Shown piece by piece: positions 32,211 through 41,333 of a stretch of 64,000 nucleotides of DNA. Both the position numbers and the translations under genes were made by a program. The DNA is taken from assembly GCF_002197845.1 (NCBI RefSeq), contig NZ_NIDE01000002.1, positions 744,001 to 808,000 on the forward strand, in the 5' to 3' direction. Source of the DNA: Fimbriiglobus ruber. Lineage in GTDB: Bacteria > Planctomycetota > Planctomycetia > Gemmatales > Gemmataceae. Position 1 is the stretch's first letter, and each line of letters starts with the position of its first letter. The notes under the pieces are model-generated. The model searched no databases. It was given only the letters and a program-made list of their open reading frames with translations, and had not been told where the DNA came from.

Positions 32211-35200
32211 ATGCGACCTTACCTATTTACCCTCATTTTCGCCGCGGCCGGGGCCGCCGCGTCCGCCGCCCCGCCCACCCCGCCGCCCGAGTTCGCCGGA
32301 CCACAATCACCCCCCAAACCGGCTCCGTTCCCGGTGAAATACGTCGACCAGGGCGAGTTCGACCCCCGGCTCAAGGGGCTCCGCGCGCCCGAAGGGTTCA
32401 AGGTCGACCTCGTGGCCGACACGCCGGTGGTCGTTAACCCGGTCGGCCTCACGTTCGGCCCGGACGGGACGCTGTTCGTCCTCGAATGGACCGTCGACCC
32501 GGTCACGAAGGGCAACTGGTTCGAGTTCAAGGAAACCTTCCGGTACCGCGACGGGACGACCAAACAGGTCGCCACGATGAAGAAGTTCGTCATGGACCCG
32601 GTCAAGAAACTGATTCCGGGCGGCCCGAACGGCTCCTACGACCGGGCCGAAACCCTCATCGGCGAGGAACTGCCCTCCAGCGTCATGTACCACGACGGCT
32701 GGCTCTACACGTCCGGCCGCGGCACCGTCCGCCGGTACAAACAGTCGCGCCCGGGCGGTCCGTGGGACATCCGCGAGGTGATCGCCCAGGGCTTCTGCGG
32801 CTTCCACCACCACCAGGTCTCCGGCCTCACCATCGGGACGGACGGCAAGCTCTACATCACCAGCGGCGACGACGACAACTTCGTCGAGGGGTCCGACGGC
32901 TCGCGGGCGACGGCCCTGCGGACCGGGGCCATCTTCCGGTGCAATCCGGACGGCTCCAAGATGGAACTCTTCTCGCTCGGCTACCGCAACCCGTACCGCG
33001 ACCTCGCCTACGACGACAAGTTCAACCTCTTCCACGCCGACAACGACAACGAGGACGGTAGCAAGTTCACCGGCTGCCGGCTCATGCATGTCGCCGAGGA
33101 CGTCGACTACGGATGGCGGCTCCGGCTCGGCGCCCGCTGCTGCCGACCGGACAACGCCCGCGGGGCCGTCGCCGGCGAGCTGCCGGGCAAGCTCCCGCCG
33201 ATGCTCAAGACCGGCCGCGGGTCGCCCGCCGGCCTCTTGATTTACAACGACACCCAGCTGCCCGAGCAATACCGCGGCCTGCTCTACTACCCGGACGTCT
33301 TCCGCAAGCTCGTCCGCGCGTACAAGGTCGAACAAGCCGGGGCGACGTTCGCCGTCACCAACGAGTTCGAGTTCCTGAACAGTGACGACCCGCTTTTCCG
33401 CCCCTGCCAGATGGTGACCGGGCCGGACGGGGCCATTTACGTCTGCGACTGGCGGACCGACTCCGGCGGGGCCGGCCGGCTCTCCGGCGACGGCGTCCAC
33501 GGCCGCATCTACCGCGTCTGGTGGGCCGGAACGAAGTCGTCCCCCGGCATCCCGCTGCGGCCGATGGACACGTGGGCCAAGCTCGCCGGCCCGCAAACGC
33601 CGCTCGACGCCCTCGTGACCGGCTACCGTTCGCCGGACGCGACCACCCGGCAACTCGCCCAGCGCGAGATGGTTCGCCGGGCGAAGAAGAACCCCGACCT
33701 CGTCCGCGGCTACCTCCGCCGGGACGCGGACGCGGAGGCCGGCCTGCCGACTCCGGTCCGCCTCCTCTGCGTCGGCGGCCTGCAACAACTCTGGACGCCC
33801 ACCATCCGCGACTTCTTCCTCGACCTCACCCGCGACGCCGACCCGGACGTCCGCCGGCTGGCGGCCGAGGCGCTCGGGGAGAACGCCACCCCGGAAGACG
33901 CCGGCCCGATTCACGAGGCGCTCGGCCGCCTGCTGACGGACCAGAGCCTGGCGGTCCGCCGCGTCGCCGCGCTGGCCGTCGCCCGCGTCGGCGTGGACGG
34001 GGCGGCCGACGCCCTGATTTCCGCGTGGAAGTTCGACGACGCCCACGACGCCTTCCTGACCGACGGCTACATCCACGCGATCGAGAAGCTGGGCAAGCCG
34101 GGCGTGCAGGCGCTGCTCGCCCTGGCGGCGTCCGGCCAGAAAGCCGACCTGGACCGGGCGGTGACGGCGTTCGTGGCGTTCCGCACGGCCCCGGCTTTCG
34201 AGGCGCTGCCGGAAATGCTGGCCAACCCGCACCTGTCCGCCGCGGGCCGGGCCGACCTGATTCGGTCGTACACCAATTACCTGTTCGACCCGATGCCGTC
34301 GTTCGACCCGCTGGTCAACTTCCTGCTGACCCACCCGAACGAGTCGGCCCCGGTCAAGATCGCCGGGCTCGATGTCCTCGCCTCGACCGGCACCGTCTCC
34401 GGCCCGCGGGCCGTCGGGTACGTGCTGGCGCTGCTCGACGCGGCCGAGCCGGAAACCCGATTGGCGGCGCTCCAGGTCGTCGAGTCGACCCGGCTCACCG
34501 AGGCGGTGCCGAAGCTCGCCCACATCCTGGCCGACCCGAAGCGGCAGGCCGGCGAGCGGACGGCCGTGCTGAAAGCCCTCCGGTCCACCGGCGGGGCGGC
34601 CGCGATCCAGCCGCTCGTGGAACTGTTGAACCGCACCGAGCCGGCCATCCTCAAGGCGGAAGCGCTCCGGGCGCTGGCCGCGGCCGCCCCGGACCGGGCC
34701 CGGCCGATCGCCGAGAAGTTGCTCGACCAACCCGACCCGACGCTGCTGGCGGAAGCCGTCGGCACGCTCAGCAACACGAAGGCGGGGGCCATCATGATCG
34801 GCGAGCGCTACGTGGCCAAGAAGCTGCCCCGCGACCTCTTCCAGCGGGTGTCGGACGCGCTGCAGAAGTTCGTCTCCGACCCGGCCGTGGCGAAGGTGTA
34901 CGGCGAGGTGATGAAGGGCGGCTTGTTCCTCTCGTTCGACCCGATCCGGGCCGAGCAGATCCGCAAGCAGGTACTCACGAAGGGCGATCCGAAGCGCGGC
35001 AAGGAACTCTTCCTGAACACGGCCCTCCTGGCCTGCGCGACGTGCCACCGGATTGAGGGCGTGGGCGGCAGCGTCGGCCCCGACCTGACCCGCCTGTGGG
35101 ACACGCTCTCGACCGAGAAGATTCTCGAATCGATCGTCGAGCCGAGCAAGGAGATCAAGGAGGGCTACCAGTCGTACAAGGCGGTCACGGTCAACGGCCA

Positions 35201-35888
35201 GGTGTTCACCGGCCTGAAGGTGTCCGAGACGCCGCAGGCGGTGGTGATCCGCGAGGCGAACGGGCACGACGTCCGCATCGGGAAGGAAGACCTGGACGAA
35301 CTCTCGGTGTCCAAGGTGTCGCTGATGCCGGACAACGTGATCTCGCAGCTGAGCTACGACCAGTTCATCGACCTGCTGGCGTTCCTGAAGAACCGGGCGG
35401 CCCAGGAATCGCTCCGCGGGTCGGCCGTCGAGTTCGCGGTGGCGACCGGATTTAAGCCGGCCCTGAACGAGATCGATCCGCTGGAGAAGTCGCCCAACCC
35501 GTTCGCCAAGACGGCCGCCGGCGCCCCGATCTGGCAGGTCCGCCCGGTTGAGCCGAGCGGCTTGCTCAACCTGGCGCCGTTGCTCCCGCCCGGCCGGTCA
35601 GCGGCATACGTCCTGGCGTACGTCCACAGCGTGAAGGCCCAGAAAGTCACGCTCGCGCTGGAGACCGAGGACGCGGTCCGGGTGTCGGTCGGCGGCAAGA
35701 TCGTGTTCGAGAACCCGGTCACGTTGATCCCGCACCCGCGGAAGGTGGCCCCGAAGATCGCGGTGGACTTGCCCGCGGGGTGGACGCCGATCCTGGTGAA
35801 ACTGGTCACAACCGGAAAGGACCACACGTTCCGGCTGCAAATCGAGGGCGACAACCTCCGCACCACGACGCGGCCGGACGAGAAGTAG
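32211..35888 (+). CDS. Large secreted PVC-type dehydrogenase / HEAT-repeat / heme-binding protein
   Basis: 1225 residues. Signal peptide MRPYLFTLIFAAAGAAASAA. Residues about 40-430 form a beta-propeller dehydrogenase-like domain (PEGFKVDLVADTPVVVNPVG, GLTIGTDGKLYITSGDDDNF, GPDGAIYVCDWRTDS) of the planctomycete membrane-bound dehydrogenase type (TIGR02604-like). HEAT repeats follow from about 470 to 900. A c-type cytochrome module (TIGR02603-like) has the CATCH heme motif (about residue 944) and VGPDLTRLWDTLSTEKIL, IVEPSKEIKEGYQSY. The C-terminal region (VHSVKAQKVTLALETEDAVRVSV) is beta-rich. Such proteins are numerous in planctomycetes and are supposed to oxidise sugars or other polymers in the periplasm; the substrate is unknown. 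Confidence 0.93.
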   Translation: MRPYLFTLIFAAAGAAASAAPPTPPPEFAGPQSPPKPAPFPVKYVDQGEFDPRLKGLRAPEGFKVDLVADTPVVVNPVGLTFGPDGTLFVLEWTVDPVTKGNWFEFKETFRYRDGTTKQVATMKKFVMDPVKKLIPGGPNGSYDRAETLIGEELPSSVMYHDGWLYTSGRGTVRRYKQSRPGGPWDIREVIAQGFCGFHHHQVSGLTIGTDGKLYITSGDDDNFVEGSDGSRATALRTGAIFRCNPDGSKMELFSLGYRNPYRDLAYDDKFNLFHADNDNEDGSKFTGCRLMHVAEDVDYGWRLRLGARCCRPDNARGAVAGELPGKLPPMLKTGRGSPAGLLIYNDTQLPEQYRGLLYYPDVFRKLVRAYKVEQAGATFAVTNEFEFLNSDDPLFRPCQMVTGPDGAIYVCDWRTDSGGAGRLSGDGVHGRIYRVWWAGTKSSPGIPLRPMDTWAKLAGPQTPLDALVTGYRSPDATTRQLAQREMVRRAKKNPDLVRGYLRRDADAEAGLPTPVRLLCVGGLQQLWTPTIRDFFLDLTRDADPDVRRLAAEALGENATPEDAGPIHEALGRLLTDQSLAVRRVAALAVARVGVDGAADALISAWKFDDAHDAFLTDGYIHAIEKLGKPGVQALLALAASGQKADLDRAVTAFVAFRTAPAFEALPEMLANPHLSAAGRADLIRSYTNYLFDPMPSFDPLVNFLLTHPNESAPVKIAGLDVLASTGTVSGPRAVGYVLALLDAAEPETRLAALQVVESTRLTEAVPKLAHILADPKRQAGERTAVLKALRSTGGAAAIQPLVELLNRTEPAILKAEALRALAAAAPDRARPIAEKLLDQPDPTLLAEAVGTLSNTKAGAIMIGERYVAKKLPRDLFQRVSDALQKFVSDPAVAKVYGEVMKGGLFLSFDPIRAEQIRKQVLTKGDPKRGKELFLNTALLACATCHRIEGVGGSVGPDLTRLWDTLSTEKILESIVEPSKEIKEGYQSYKAVTVNGQVFTGLKVSETPQAVVIREANGHDVRIGKEDLDELSVSKVSLMPDNVISQLSYDQFIDLLAFLKNRAAQESLRGSAVEFAVATGFKPALNEIDPLEKSPNPFAKTAAGAPIWQVRPVEPSGLLNLAPLLPPGRSAAYVLAYVHSVKAQKVTLALETEDAVRVSVGGKIVFENPVTLIPHPRKVAPKIAVDLPAGWTPILVKLVTTGKDHTFRLQIEGDNLRTTTRPDEK

Positions 35889-35922
35889 CCCCGGGGTAGC
35901 GATTCTCGCTCGCAGTTTGCCG

Positions 35923-35973
35923 CATGGCCCCGGTTAGCCGCACGACATCGTCGTGCGGCTAACCGGGGCCATG
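35923..35973. terminator. Perfect 24-bp hairpin downstream of the dehydrogenase gene
   Basis: CATGGCCCCGGTTAGCCGCA(CGAC) pairs exactly with its copy 35950-35973 around a 3-nt loop ATC. It starts 35 nt after the stop. There is no U-tract, so it is a strong stem that may act as terminator or mRNA end protector rather than a standard intrinsic terminator. Confidence 0.6.
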
Positions 35974-36005
35974 TGGAGCGTATTGGGCGGAGTTAACGTC
36001 TGTCT

Positions 36006-36299
36006 AGAGCATTTTCACTACCAATCTGGCGACTGACCCGTGATCGTTGGCCTTGAAGCGTTACGGCCGACTCCGCTTGCTTTCGGTCTTTACGCCGGAG
36101 GCGTTGCAGCGATTAGCCGGTGGTTGAGCGCAGCGACACCACCGGTTCACGGCAACCCCGATCGGGGTCGTGGGTTATGGCCATCGCGAACCGGTGGTGT
36201 CGCTGCGCTCAACCACCGGCTAATCGCTGCAACGCCTCCGGCGTAAAGATCAGAACATTTTCACTACCAATCTGGCGGCTGACCCGTGATCGTCGGCCT
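36006..36299. repeat. Direct repeats of about 47 bp flanking a 163-bp perfect palindrome
   Basis: The direct repeat (CATTTTCACTACCAATCTGG..., 36006-36053 and 36252-36299, a few mismatches) flanks an inverted repeat with 62-bp perfect arms at 36087-36148 and 36188-36249 and a 39-nt loop. The arms contain TTGCAGCGATTAGCCGGTGG. No gene fits. It looks like a non-autonomous mobile or structural element of the same architecture as 22633-22787. Confidence 0.85.
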
Positions 36300-36421
36300 C
36301 CAAGATCAAGGTTGGGCCGCCAGACTGAGAGTAAAAGTGCTCTAATTTCGAGTCCGGCGAAAGAGAGCAGAAGTCCCGTGACACCCGATGAGTGGCGAAC
36401 GTGGGAGCGGCTTCATGGCGA

Positions 36422-37673
36422 CAGGGCCTTTCCTTTATTCACTTTGTGGGATCCCAATCAGCGCCCGGGCTTCATCGTGGTGGATTTGCAGCCACTCGAT
36501 GGCCTCCGGACGGTTCTCGGTGTCGACATCGGCCAACAGATGGACGACGGCGTTCCGGATGGCGGCCAGGACCTGCGGAGCCGCACCCATCCGCACCCGG
36601 CAGCGGTCCTCGCCCAGGGTCTCATCCCGGACCCAATGCAATCCGTTCTCGATCGGCCAGTGATCCCGGAGGATGGACAGACGTGTCGCCGCATTCGCCT
36701 GTTGGATCGACAGACTGGTGATTCCGTACACATCCTCGATCGTCTTCTTCCCTTTGACCGTCCGCTCGCGGGTGACGTGGAACCCTTGCTTGGCCCCCTT
36801 CCACTTCCCCTCGGCGGTCAGAATCGTCGTCGTGTGGAGGGTTCGCTTCTCGATCCGCCCATGTCCCTTGTCGACCGACGTGGCCACCCGGTCGGGATCG
36901 GGTGCCGTTGGCAGGTCCTCAGGGGGAAGTGGCCGCCGCGATCGATCGGGCGGCGGTCGCGAAGGCGAATCCGGCTCGGATATCGGCGACCAAGGCCGGT
37001 TGGTTGTCCTTGGCCACGTGGACGTAGTCGCCCCCGGAATCGATCACCTGGGTGGCCAGATCGCGCTGACAGAACATGGCGTCCCCGGTGACCACTTTGC
37101 CCCGCACGGGGAGGATACCGAGGAGTTCGAGGGCGGCCTTGTGTTCGTTCGTTTTGGCATCGACCCGGACCTGAGCGAGGACGGCCTGGACGGCGGGTGC
37201 GTAGGCGGCCACCAAGTGGTGGCCGGGCACGTCCCCGTGGCGGCTGCCTCGCAACGTCTTGCCGTCGATCGCGATGTGCTCGAACGCGTGGGGGTCGAAC
37301 CGGCCGGTCACCCACCGGGACAGGGCCGCTTCGAGGTCCTGGGGGTCGAAGCGGCGGAGGGTTCGGGAGAGGGTCGAGACGGTCGGCGTTTTGCCCCGCC
37401 GGAAGCCCAGGGCGTGAGCCAGCGGAGCCCCGTGCTGCCGTCCGAACCGGGAGATCCCGGCCAAGCTCTTGCGGCCACTCAGCATGGCCAGAGCGACCAG
37501 TCCCATGACCGCCGGGAGGGGATGAATGCGACCGTGGCGGCTGCGGGGATCGGGGAGGGTGGCGAGGGCCTCGTACAGCGTACACGCGGGCATGGGCAGC
37601 TCCTGGCAATCGGAAGGTGCCCCGTTTACCCAGCCCAGGTCGATTCAACAAGATGAAACAAGGAAAGGCCCTG
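36422..37673 (-). mobile_element. ISAs1-family insertion sequence
   Basis: Terminal inverted repeats CAGGGCCTTTCCTT at 36422 and reversed ending at 37673. The 10-bp target duplication TTCATGGCGA is present at 36412-36421 and 37674-37683. Length 1252 bp; the transposase reads on the minus strand in two frames. Confidence 0.93.
36435..37593 (-). CDS. ISAs1-family transposase, two overlapping frames (frameshift at 36919-36927)
   Basis: The first frame (37593 to a TGA at 36919-36921, 224 residues) has the N-terminal DUF4371-like/ISAs1 start LYEALATLPDPRSRHGRIHP and the DDE residues IAIDGKTLRGSRHG and VVTGDAMFCQRDL, VAKDNQPAL. The second frame (from GTG 36887 or, by frameshift, from 36918, ending 36435) has GHGRIEKRTLHTT, LSILRDHWPIENGLHWVRDE (catalytic Glu) and AAIRNAVVHLLAD. 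The switch is at TCC CCC TGA: a +1 slip on CCC gives TSP-EDLPTAPDPDRV and joins the two parts. Programmed +1 shift or a one-base insertion are both possible. Confidence 0.88.
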
Positions 37674-38645
37674 TTCATGGCGACCAGACCACCGAAGAGG
37701 AGTGGCTGGCTTGTCCGGCCGCCGATATGCTCCTGGGTCGGCTCTTAGGGCTTGGTGTGAGCGAACGGAAGCTTCGCCTGTTCGGGTGCGCTTGCTGTCG
37801 GCTGGTCTGGCATAACCTCGTCCATCGTGAGAGCAAGGCCGCGGTCGAAGCTGCGGAGCGATACGCCGTGAACGAATTTTCCGCCGAGCAGATGCGGGTG
37901 GCAGCGGACGCCGCATCGGCAGCGAACCGGAAGGACAACCCGCCGCGGAATACCGACCGGCGTCGACGAGAGGAATACATCGAACACATCTCCGGCGTGT
38001 CGGCTGCGGAGGTAGCGCGGGAGGAAGACGAGGGCGGGTGGCCGTACTGGGAGCGAATCGTGGACATCCCAGACCGGGTACTGGAGATGGCCCGATACCA
38101 ACGGTTCGGGCTTGATCTGCCAGCGATGGAGGCGGCCTTGTGTGACCGCCTCAGGGATATCGTGGGCAACCCTTACCGCTCAGTGACCGTGCCTCCCGAG
38201 TGGCGCACACAAGCCATTCTTGCGTTGGCACAAGGAATCGTTACCGAGCGGGCGTTCGATCGATTGCCCGCCTTGGCCGACGCGCTAGAGAAGGTCGGCT
38301 GTTCGGACTCGGAACTGCTGACCCATTGTCGGCAACCCCGGGTGCATGTTCTGGGCTGTTGGGTGGTGGATTTGCTGCTGGGTTATTCGTGGCGAGACGC
38401 CGGACCATTCGCCGCACCTGACACAGCGGGCATGTAGACTTTTCAGGGATCAAGCTCCCATCGCCCGCGGGGCAGGTGAGCTTGGTTGGCCGGCCACAAA
38501 CAGGACGTTTGCCTCCCAGAGCAGGCTGATAGAGCGTCGGTATACAAGATCGTCTTCGAGACGTAGTGCTTCGAGCAAGACATTCCGGCACCGTACCCGA
38601 GGTGATACGATTGACACGGAAGTCATCCTCTGTTGAGGGCCACCG

Positions 38646-38876
38646 ATGCCACCGACGATTCAAGATTTGGGGATCGACCGAATGAGTATCGAGGACCGCA
38701 TCGCATTGGTCCAGGAGATTTGGGATAGTGTGGCCGGGGAGGGCGAACAGGTTCCCATCAGTGATGCTCAGCGAACGGAATTGGAGAGACGACTGGCCGA
38801 CAGTATCGCTCGTCCGGGCGCCGTGACCCCGTGGGAAGATGTCAAGGCACAGGCGTTGGCGCGGGCGCGACAATGA
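38646..38876 (+). CDS. Addiction module antitoxin-like protein (orphan)
   Basis: 76 residues: MPPTIQDLGIDRMSIEDRIA, LVQEIWDSV, then ELERRLADSIARPGAVTPWE, DVKAQAL. This is the TIGR02574/PF09720 putative addiction module family, usually the antitoxin of a RelE/ParE toxin encoded just downstream. Here an ATG overlaps the stop (ATGA at 38873) and begins MSLPRPGPRG before stopping within about 20 codons, so the partner toxin appears to be lost or truncated. Confidence 0.85.
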   Translation: MPPTIQDLGIDRMSIEDRIALVQEIWDSVAGEGEQVPISDAQRTELERRLADSIARPGAVTPWEDVKAQALARARQ

Positions 38877-38952
38877 GTTTGCCTCGACCTGGCCCGCGGG
38901 GTCGAACCGAACAGGCTACTCGCCCTGATGCCGCGAGCATATCACGTCCCCC

Positions 38953-40401
38953 ATGACTCCTTTCGCTGCCGAATCGGCCCGCTGCCGCGCGGCCCAGGCC
39001 GGGTGGGCGACCTGCTCACCCGGCGACCGCCTCCGCCCCGTCCGCGAGTTCCGCCACCTGCTCGTCGAGCGGGCGGACGAGTTGACCGCCGCCGTCCGCG
39101 ACGACGTGGCCCGCCCGCCGGACGAGGTGGTCGCGACCGACCTGTTGCCGACGGCCGCCGCCGCGAAGTTCTTGCAGGCCAACGCCCGCCGCATCCTCGC
39201 GCCGCGGCGGGTCGGTGGGCGGCCGCTCTGGCTGATCGGGTGCCGGGACACCGTCTACCGCCGGCCGCACGGGGTCGTCGGGCTGATCGGGACGTGGAAT
39301 TACCCGGTGTTCCTTACGGCCGTCCCCGTTTTACATGCGCTGGCGGCCGGGAACGGCGTGTTGTGGAAACCGAGCGAACAGACGCCGCGGACGGCCGCCG
39401 TCCTCCACGACCTCTTCCTCCGCGCCGGGTTCCCGCCCAACCTGCTAGTCCTCCTGCCGGGCACGCGCGAGGCCGGGCCGCTGCTCGCCGAGGCGGACGT
39501 CGATTTCGTTCACTTCACGGGCTCCGAAACCGTCGGCCGGAAACTCGCGGCCCGGCTCGGCGAACGGCTCGTGCCGTCGGCCCTGGAACTGTCCGGGTGC
39601 GACGCCATGATCGTGCTTCCGGACGCGGACGTCGCGTTTGCCGCACGCTCGGCGTGGTACGGGGCGACGTTGAATGCCGGCCAGACCTGTATGGCCACAC
39701 GCCGGGCGTTCGTTCCCCGCGCGACCTACGGCGGATTCGTGGACGCACTCAAGCCGCTCGCCGCCGGAGCCCACCCGGTGCGACTCGTCCTCGACGCGCA
39801 GGCGGAGCAGGCCCGTCGACTCGTGGCGGAGGCAGCCGATCGTGGGTGTACCGTGCTGCGGTCGGCCGAATCCAGTGACCCGGCGGCCGTCTTGCCGGCC
39901 GTCATTCTGGGTGCCTCGCCGGACATGAGCGTTTGCCGCGAAGTGTCGTTCGCGCCGCTCCTGGCGGTGATCCCGTATGACACCGTCGATTCGGCGATCG
40001 CGATGCACAACGATAACCCATTCGGCCTGGCGGCGGCGGTGTTCGCGGGCGACCCGGCGGCCGGCGTCCGCGTCGCCGAACGCCTGCGCGCCGGCTCGGT
40101 GGTAGTAAACGACGTGATCGTGCCGACCGCCCACCCGGCGACGCCGTTCGGCGGTCGCGGCGCGAGCGGCTGGGGCGTGACGCAGGGGGAAGAAGGGTTG
40201 TTGCAGATGACGGTGCCGCAGGTCGTCAGCACCCGCGCCGGCACGTTCCGGCCGCACGTCGACGCGCTCCTGACCCGCGATCCGTCGGCCGGCGACGTGG
40301 CCCGCGGCGCCCTCCGGCTCGTCCACGCCCGTACCCTCGGCGACCGCTGGCGGGGGCTCAAGCAACTTGTCCGCGGCATTAAGGCGAGCGGGGGACGTTA
40401 G
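38953..40401 (+). CDS. Aldehyde dehydrogenase family protein
   Basis: 482 residues. The NAD(P) fold has GLIGTWNYPVFLTAVPVLHA, WKPSEQTPRTA and FTGSETVGRKLA; the active site has ELSGCDAMIV (general base Glu about 217) and NAGQTCMATRRAF (nucleophile Cys about 243). The C-terminal NDVIVPTAHPATPFGGRGASGWG matches the class of coniferyl/fatty aldehyde dehydrogenases (ALDH3-like). It oxidises an aldehyde to the acid; the substrate is unknown. The last codons (KASGGR stop) are encoded by palindromic repeat copy 3, so the gene end has been remodelled. Upstream start alternatives are few; ATG 38953 fits. Confidence 0.9.
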   Translation: MTPFAAESARCRAAQAGWATCSPGDRLRPVREFRHLLVERADELTAAVRDDVARPPDEVVATDLLPTAAAAKFLQANARRILAPRRVGGRPLWLIGCRDTVYRRPHGVVGLIGTWNYPVFLTAVPVLHALAAGNGVLWKPSEQTPRTAAVLHDLFLRAGFPPNLLVLLPGTREAGPLLAEADVDFVHFTGSETVGRKLAARLGERLVPSALELSGCDAMIVLPDADVAFAARSAWYGATLNAGQTCMATRRAFVPRATYGGFVDALKPLAAGAHPVRLVLDAQAEQARRLVAEAADRGCTVLRSAESSDPAAVLPAVILGASPDMSVCREVSFAPLLAVIPYDTVDSAIAMHNDNPFGLAAAVFAGDPAAGVRVAERLRAGSVVVNDVIVPTAHPATPFGGRGASGWGVTQGEEGLLQMTVPQVVSTRAGTFRPHVDALLTRDPSAGDVARGALRLVHARTLGDRWRGLKQLVRGIKASGGR

Positions 40402-40516
40402 TCCCCTGATTCCGGCGCCGCGTACCGGAATCCGGCGACGCGTCCCCTGATTCCGGCGACCGTTTCCAGTAAGGAGCTGTTCCCAGAATCAGGGGACTTA
40501 CGTCCCCCGCTCGCCT
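40382..40516. repeat. Dispersed palindromic repeat, copy 3, between convergent genes
   Basis: Arms 40382-40413 and 40486-40516 are inverted copies. The left arm supplies the stop of the aldehyde dehydrogenase gene (GGA CGT TAG) and the right arm reaches into the stop of the opposite gene (TAG on the minus strand, 40515-40517). A partial internal copy (CGTCCCCTGATTCCGG) lies in the loop. Confidence 0.85.
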
Positions 40517-41219
40517 ATTTCCCCCACGTCTCGCGCATCAGCCAGTACCCGGCGGTGTCGTACCGGAGGAGGCCGCCGCGGTCGTAGGGGAAGTTCGCGC
40601 TCTTGCCGAAGTACGACTCGGACAGCGTGGCGAAGTATTCGTGCGCGTTGGTCACGGCGTAGCCTTTGCCGCGGAAGCCGTTGAAGTGTTCGACGTCGTC
40701 GTACAGTTTCCGGTCGACGGCCTGTTTGAACGCCACTTCGATCGCCCGGGTCTGCTTCTGGAGCGCGAGGAAGTGGTAGCCGTGGGCGAGTTCGTGGATC
40801 ATCACGCACGGCTGGCCGTTGTCGCGGGCCGAGACGAACAGGCGGGTGTTCGCGACCTCGATGCCGTTCGCCTTGTCCGGGTTCAGGTCGTGGTCGCGGA
40901 CCCACCGGTCGCCGGGGAAGAACCGGGCGATCACGTTCTTCGGTACGTCGTCGGCGCGCCACTCCAGCCAGATCTTGACGCCCTTCAGCACCTTGACCGC
41001 GGCCGGCGGGACGTTGTCGTTGATCCGATTCAGCTCGACGTCCAACTCCCGCAGGGCGGCGTCCGAATCCCGCTTGTTCTTCAGCGCCTCCGCGCCGATC
41101 ATGACGGTGTAGCCGTGGAGGGTCTGTTTCTTGTAAGTGGAGGTCGGCTCGAACGCCCGCGCGGGCACGGCGAGAACCAATGCGGCGGCCAGGGCGACGA
41201 CCGGGGCGCGGGCGGACAT
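40515..41219 (-). CDS. Secreted metalloprotease-like protein (HExxH)
   Basis: 234 residues from ATG 41219; the frame is open much further upstream but overlaps the divergent hydrolase gene. Signal peptide MSARAPVVALAAALVLAVPA. The zinc-binding helix VMIHELAHGYHFLAL (HELAH, about residue 142) and a downstream NAHEYFATLSESYFG Glu-containing segment (gluzincin-like third ligand) point to a metallopeptidase fold. Similar planctomycete proteins are annotated as putative metallopeptidases of unknown substrate. Its 3' end is set by palindromic repeat copy 3. Confidence 0.8.
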   Translation of the reverse strand: MSARAPVVALAAALVLAVPARAFEPTSTYKKQTLHGYTVMIGAEALKNKRDSDAALRELDVELNRINDNVPPAAVKVLKGVKIWLEWRADDVPKNVIARFFPGDRWVRDHDLNPDKANGIEVANTRLFVSARDNGQPCVMIHELAHGYHFLALQKQTRAIEVAFKQAVDRKLYDDVEHFNGFRGKGYAVTNAHEYFATLSESYFGKSANFPYDRGGLLRYDTAGYWLMRETWGK

Positions 41220-41333
41220 GGCGGTTCCACAATCGGGCAAACGGGGAGAACCGCTGGAATGTAGAGCGAAAACCGGCGCGGGGCAAACCCGCCCGGCCCG
41301 GGAACGTCTTCCCCCACCCCGCGAGGTGTAGTG

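Larger units (their letters stand above)
36379..38437 (+). pseudogene. Gemmataceae family gene split by an ISAs1-type element
   Basis: Removing the insertion 36422-37673 and one 10-bp target copy joins GTG ACA CCC GAT... (36379-36421) in frame with 37684 onward: VTPDEWRTWERLHGDQTTEE, EWLACPAADMLLGRLLGL, then SERKLRLFGCACCRLVWHNL, helical middle (AAVEAAERYAVNEFSAEQM), LRDIVGNPYRSVTVPPEW, LPALADALEKVGCSDSELL, VHVLGCWVVDLLLG, stop 38435-38437. Homologous to the remnant at 24678-24951. This family, with a Cys-rich LFxCACCR motif and the invariant GCWVVDLLLG end, is known to me only from Gemmata-like genomes; no function is known. After the insertion the start region and body are separated, so the gene is probably dead, although a downstream start could be used. 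Confidence 0.8.

Noticed and set aside
32307-35267. 986-codon minus-strand frame opposite the dehydrogenase gene
   Set aside because: High GC content keeps the antisense frame open; composition is Arg/Gly/Val/Glu-rich shadow without motifs, whereas the plus frame has a signal peptide and CATCH heme site.
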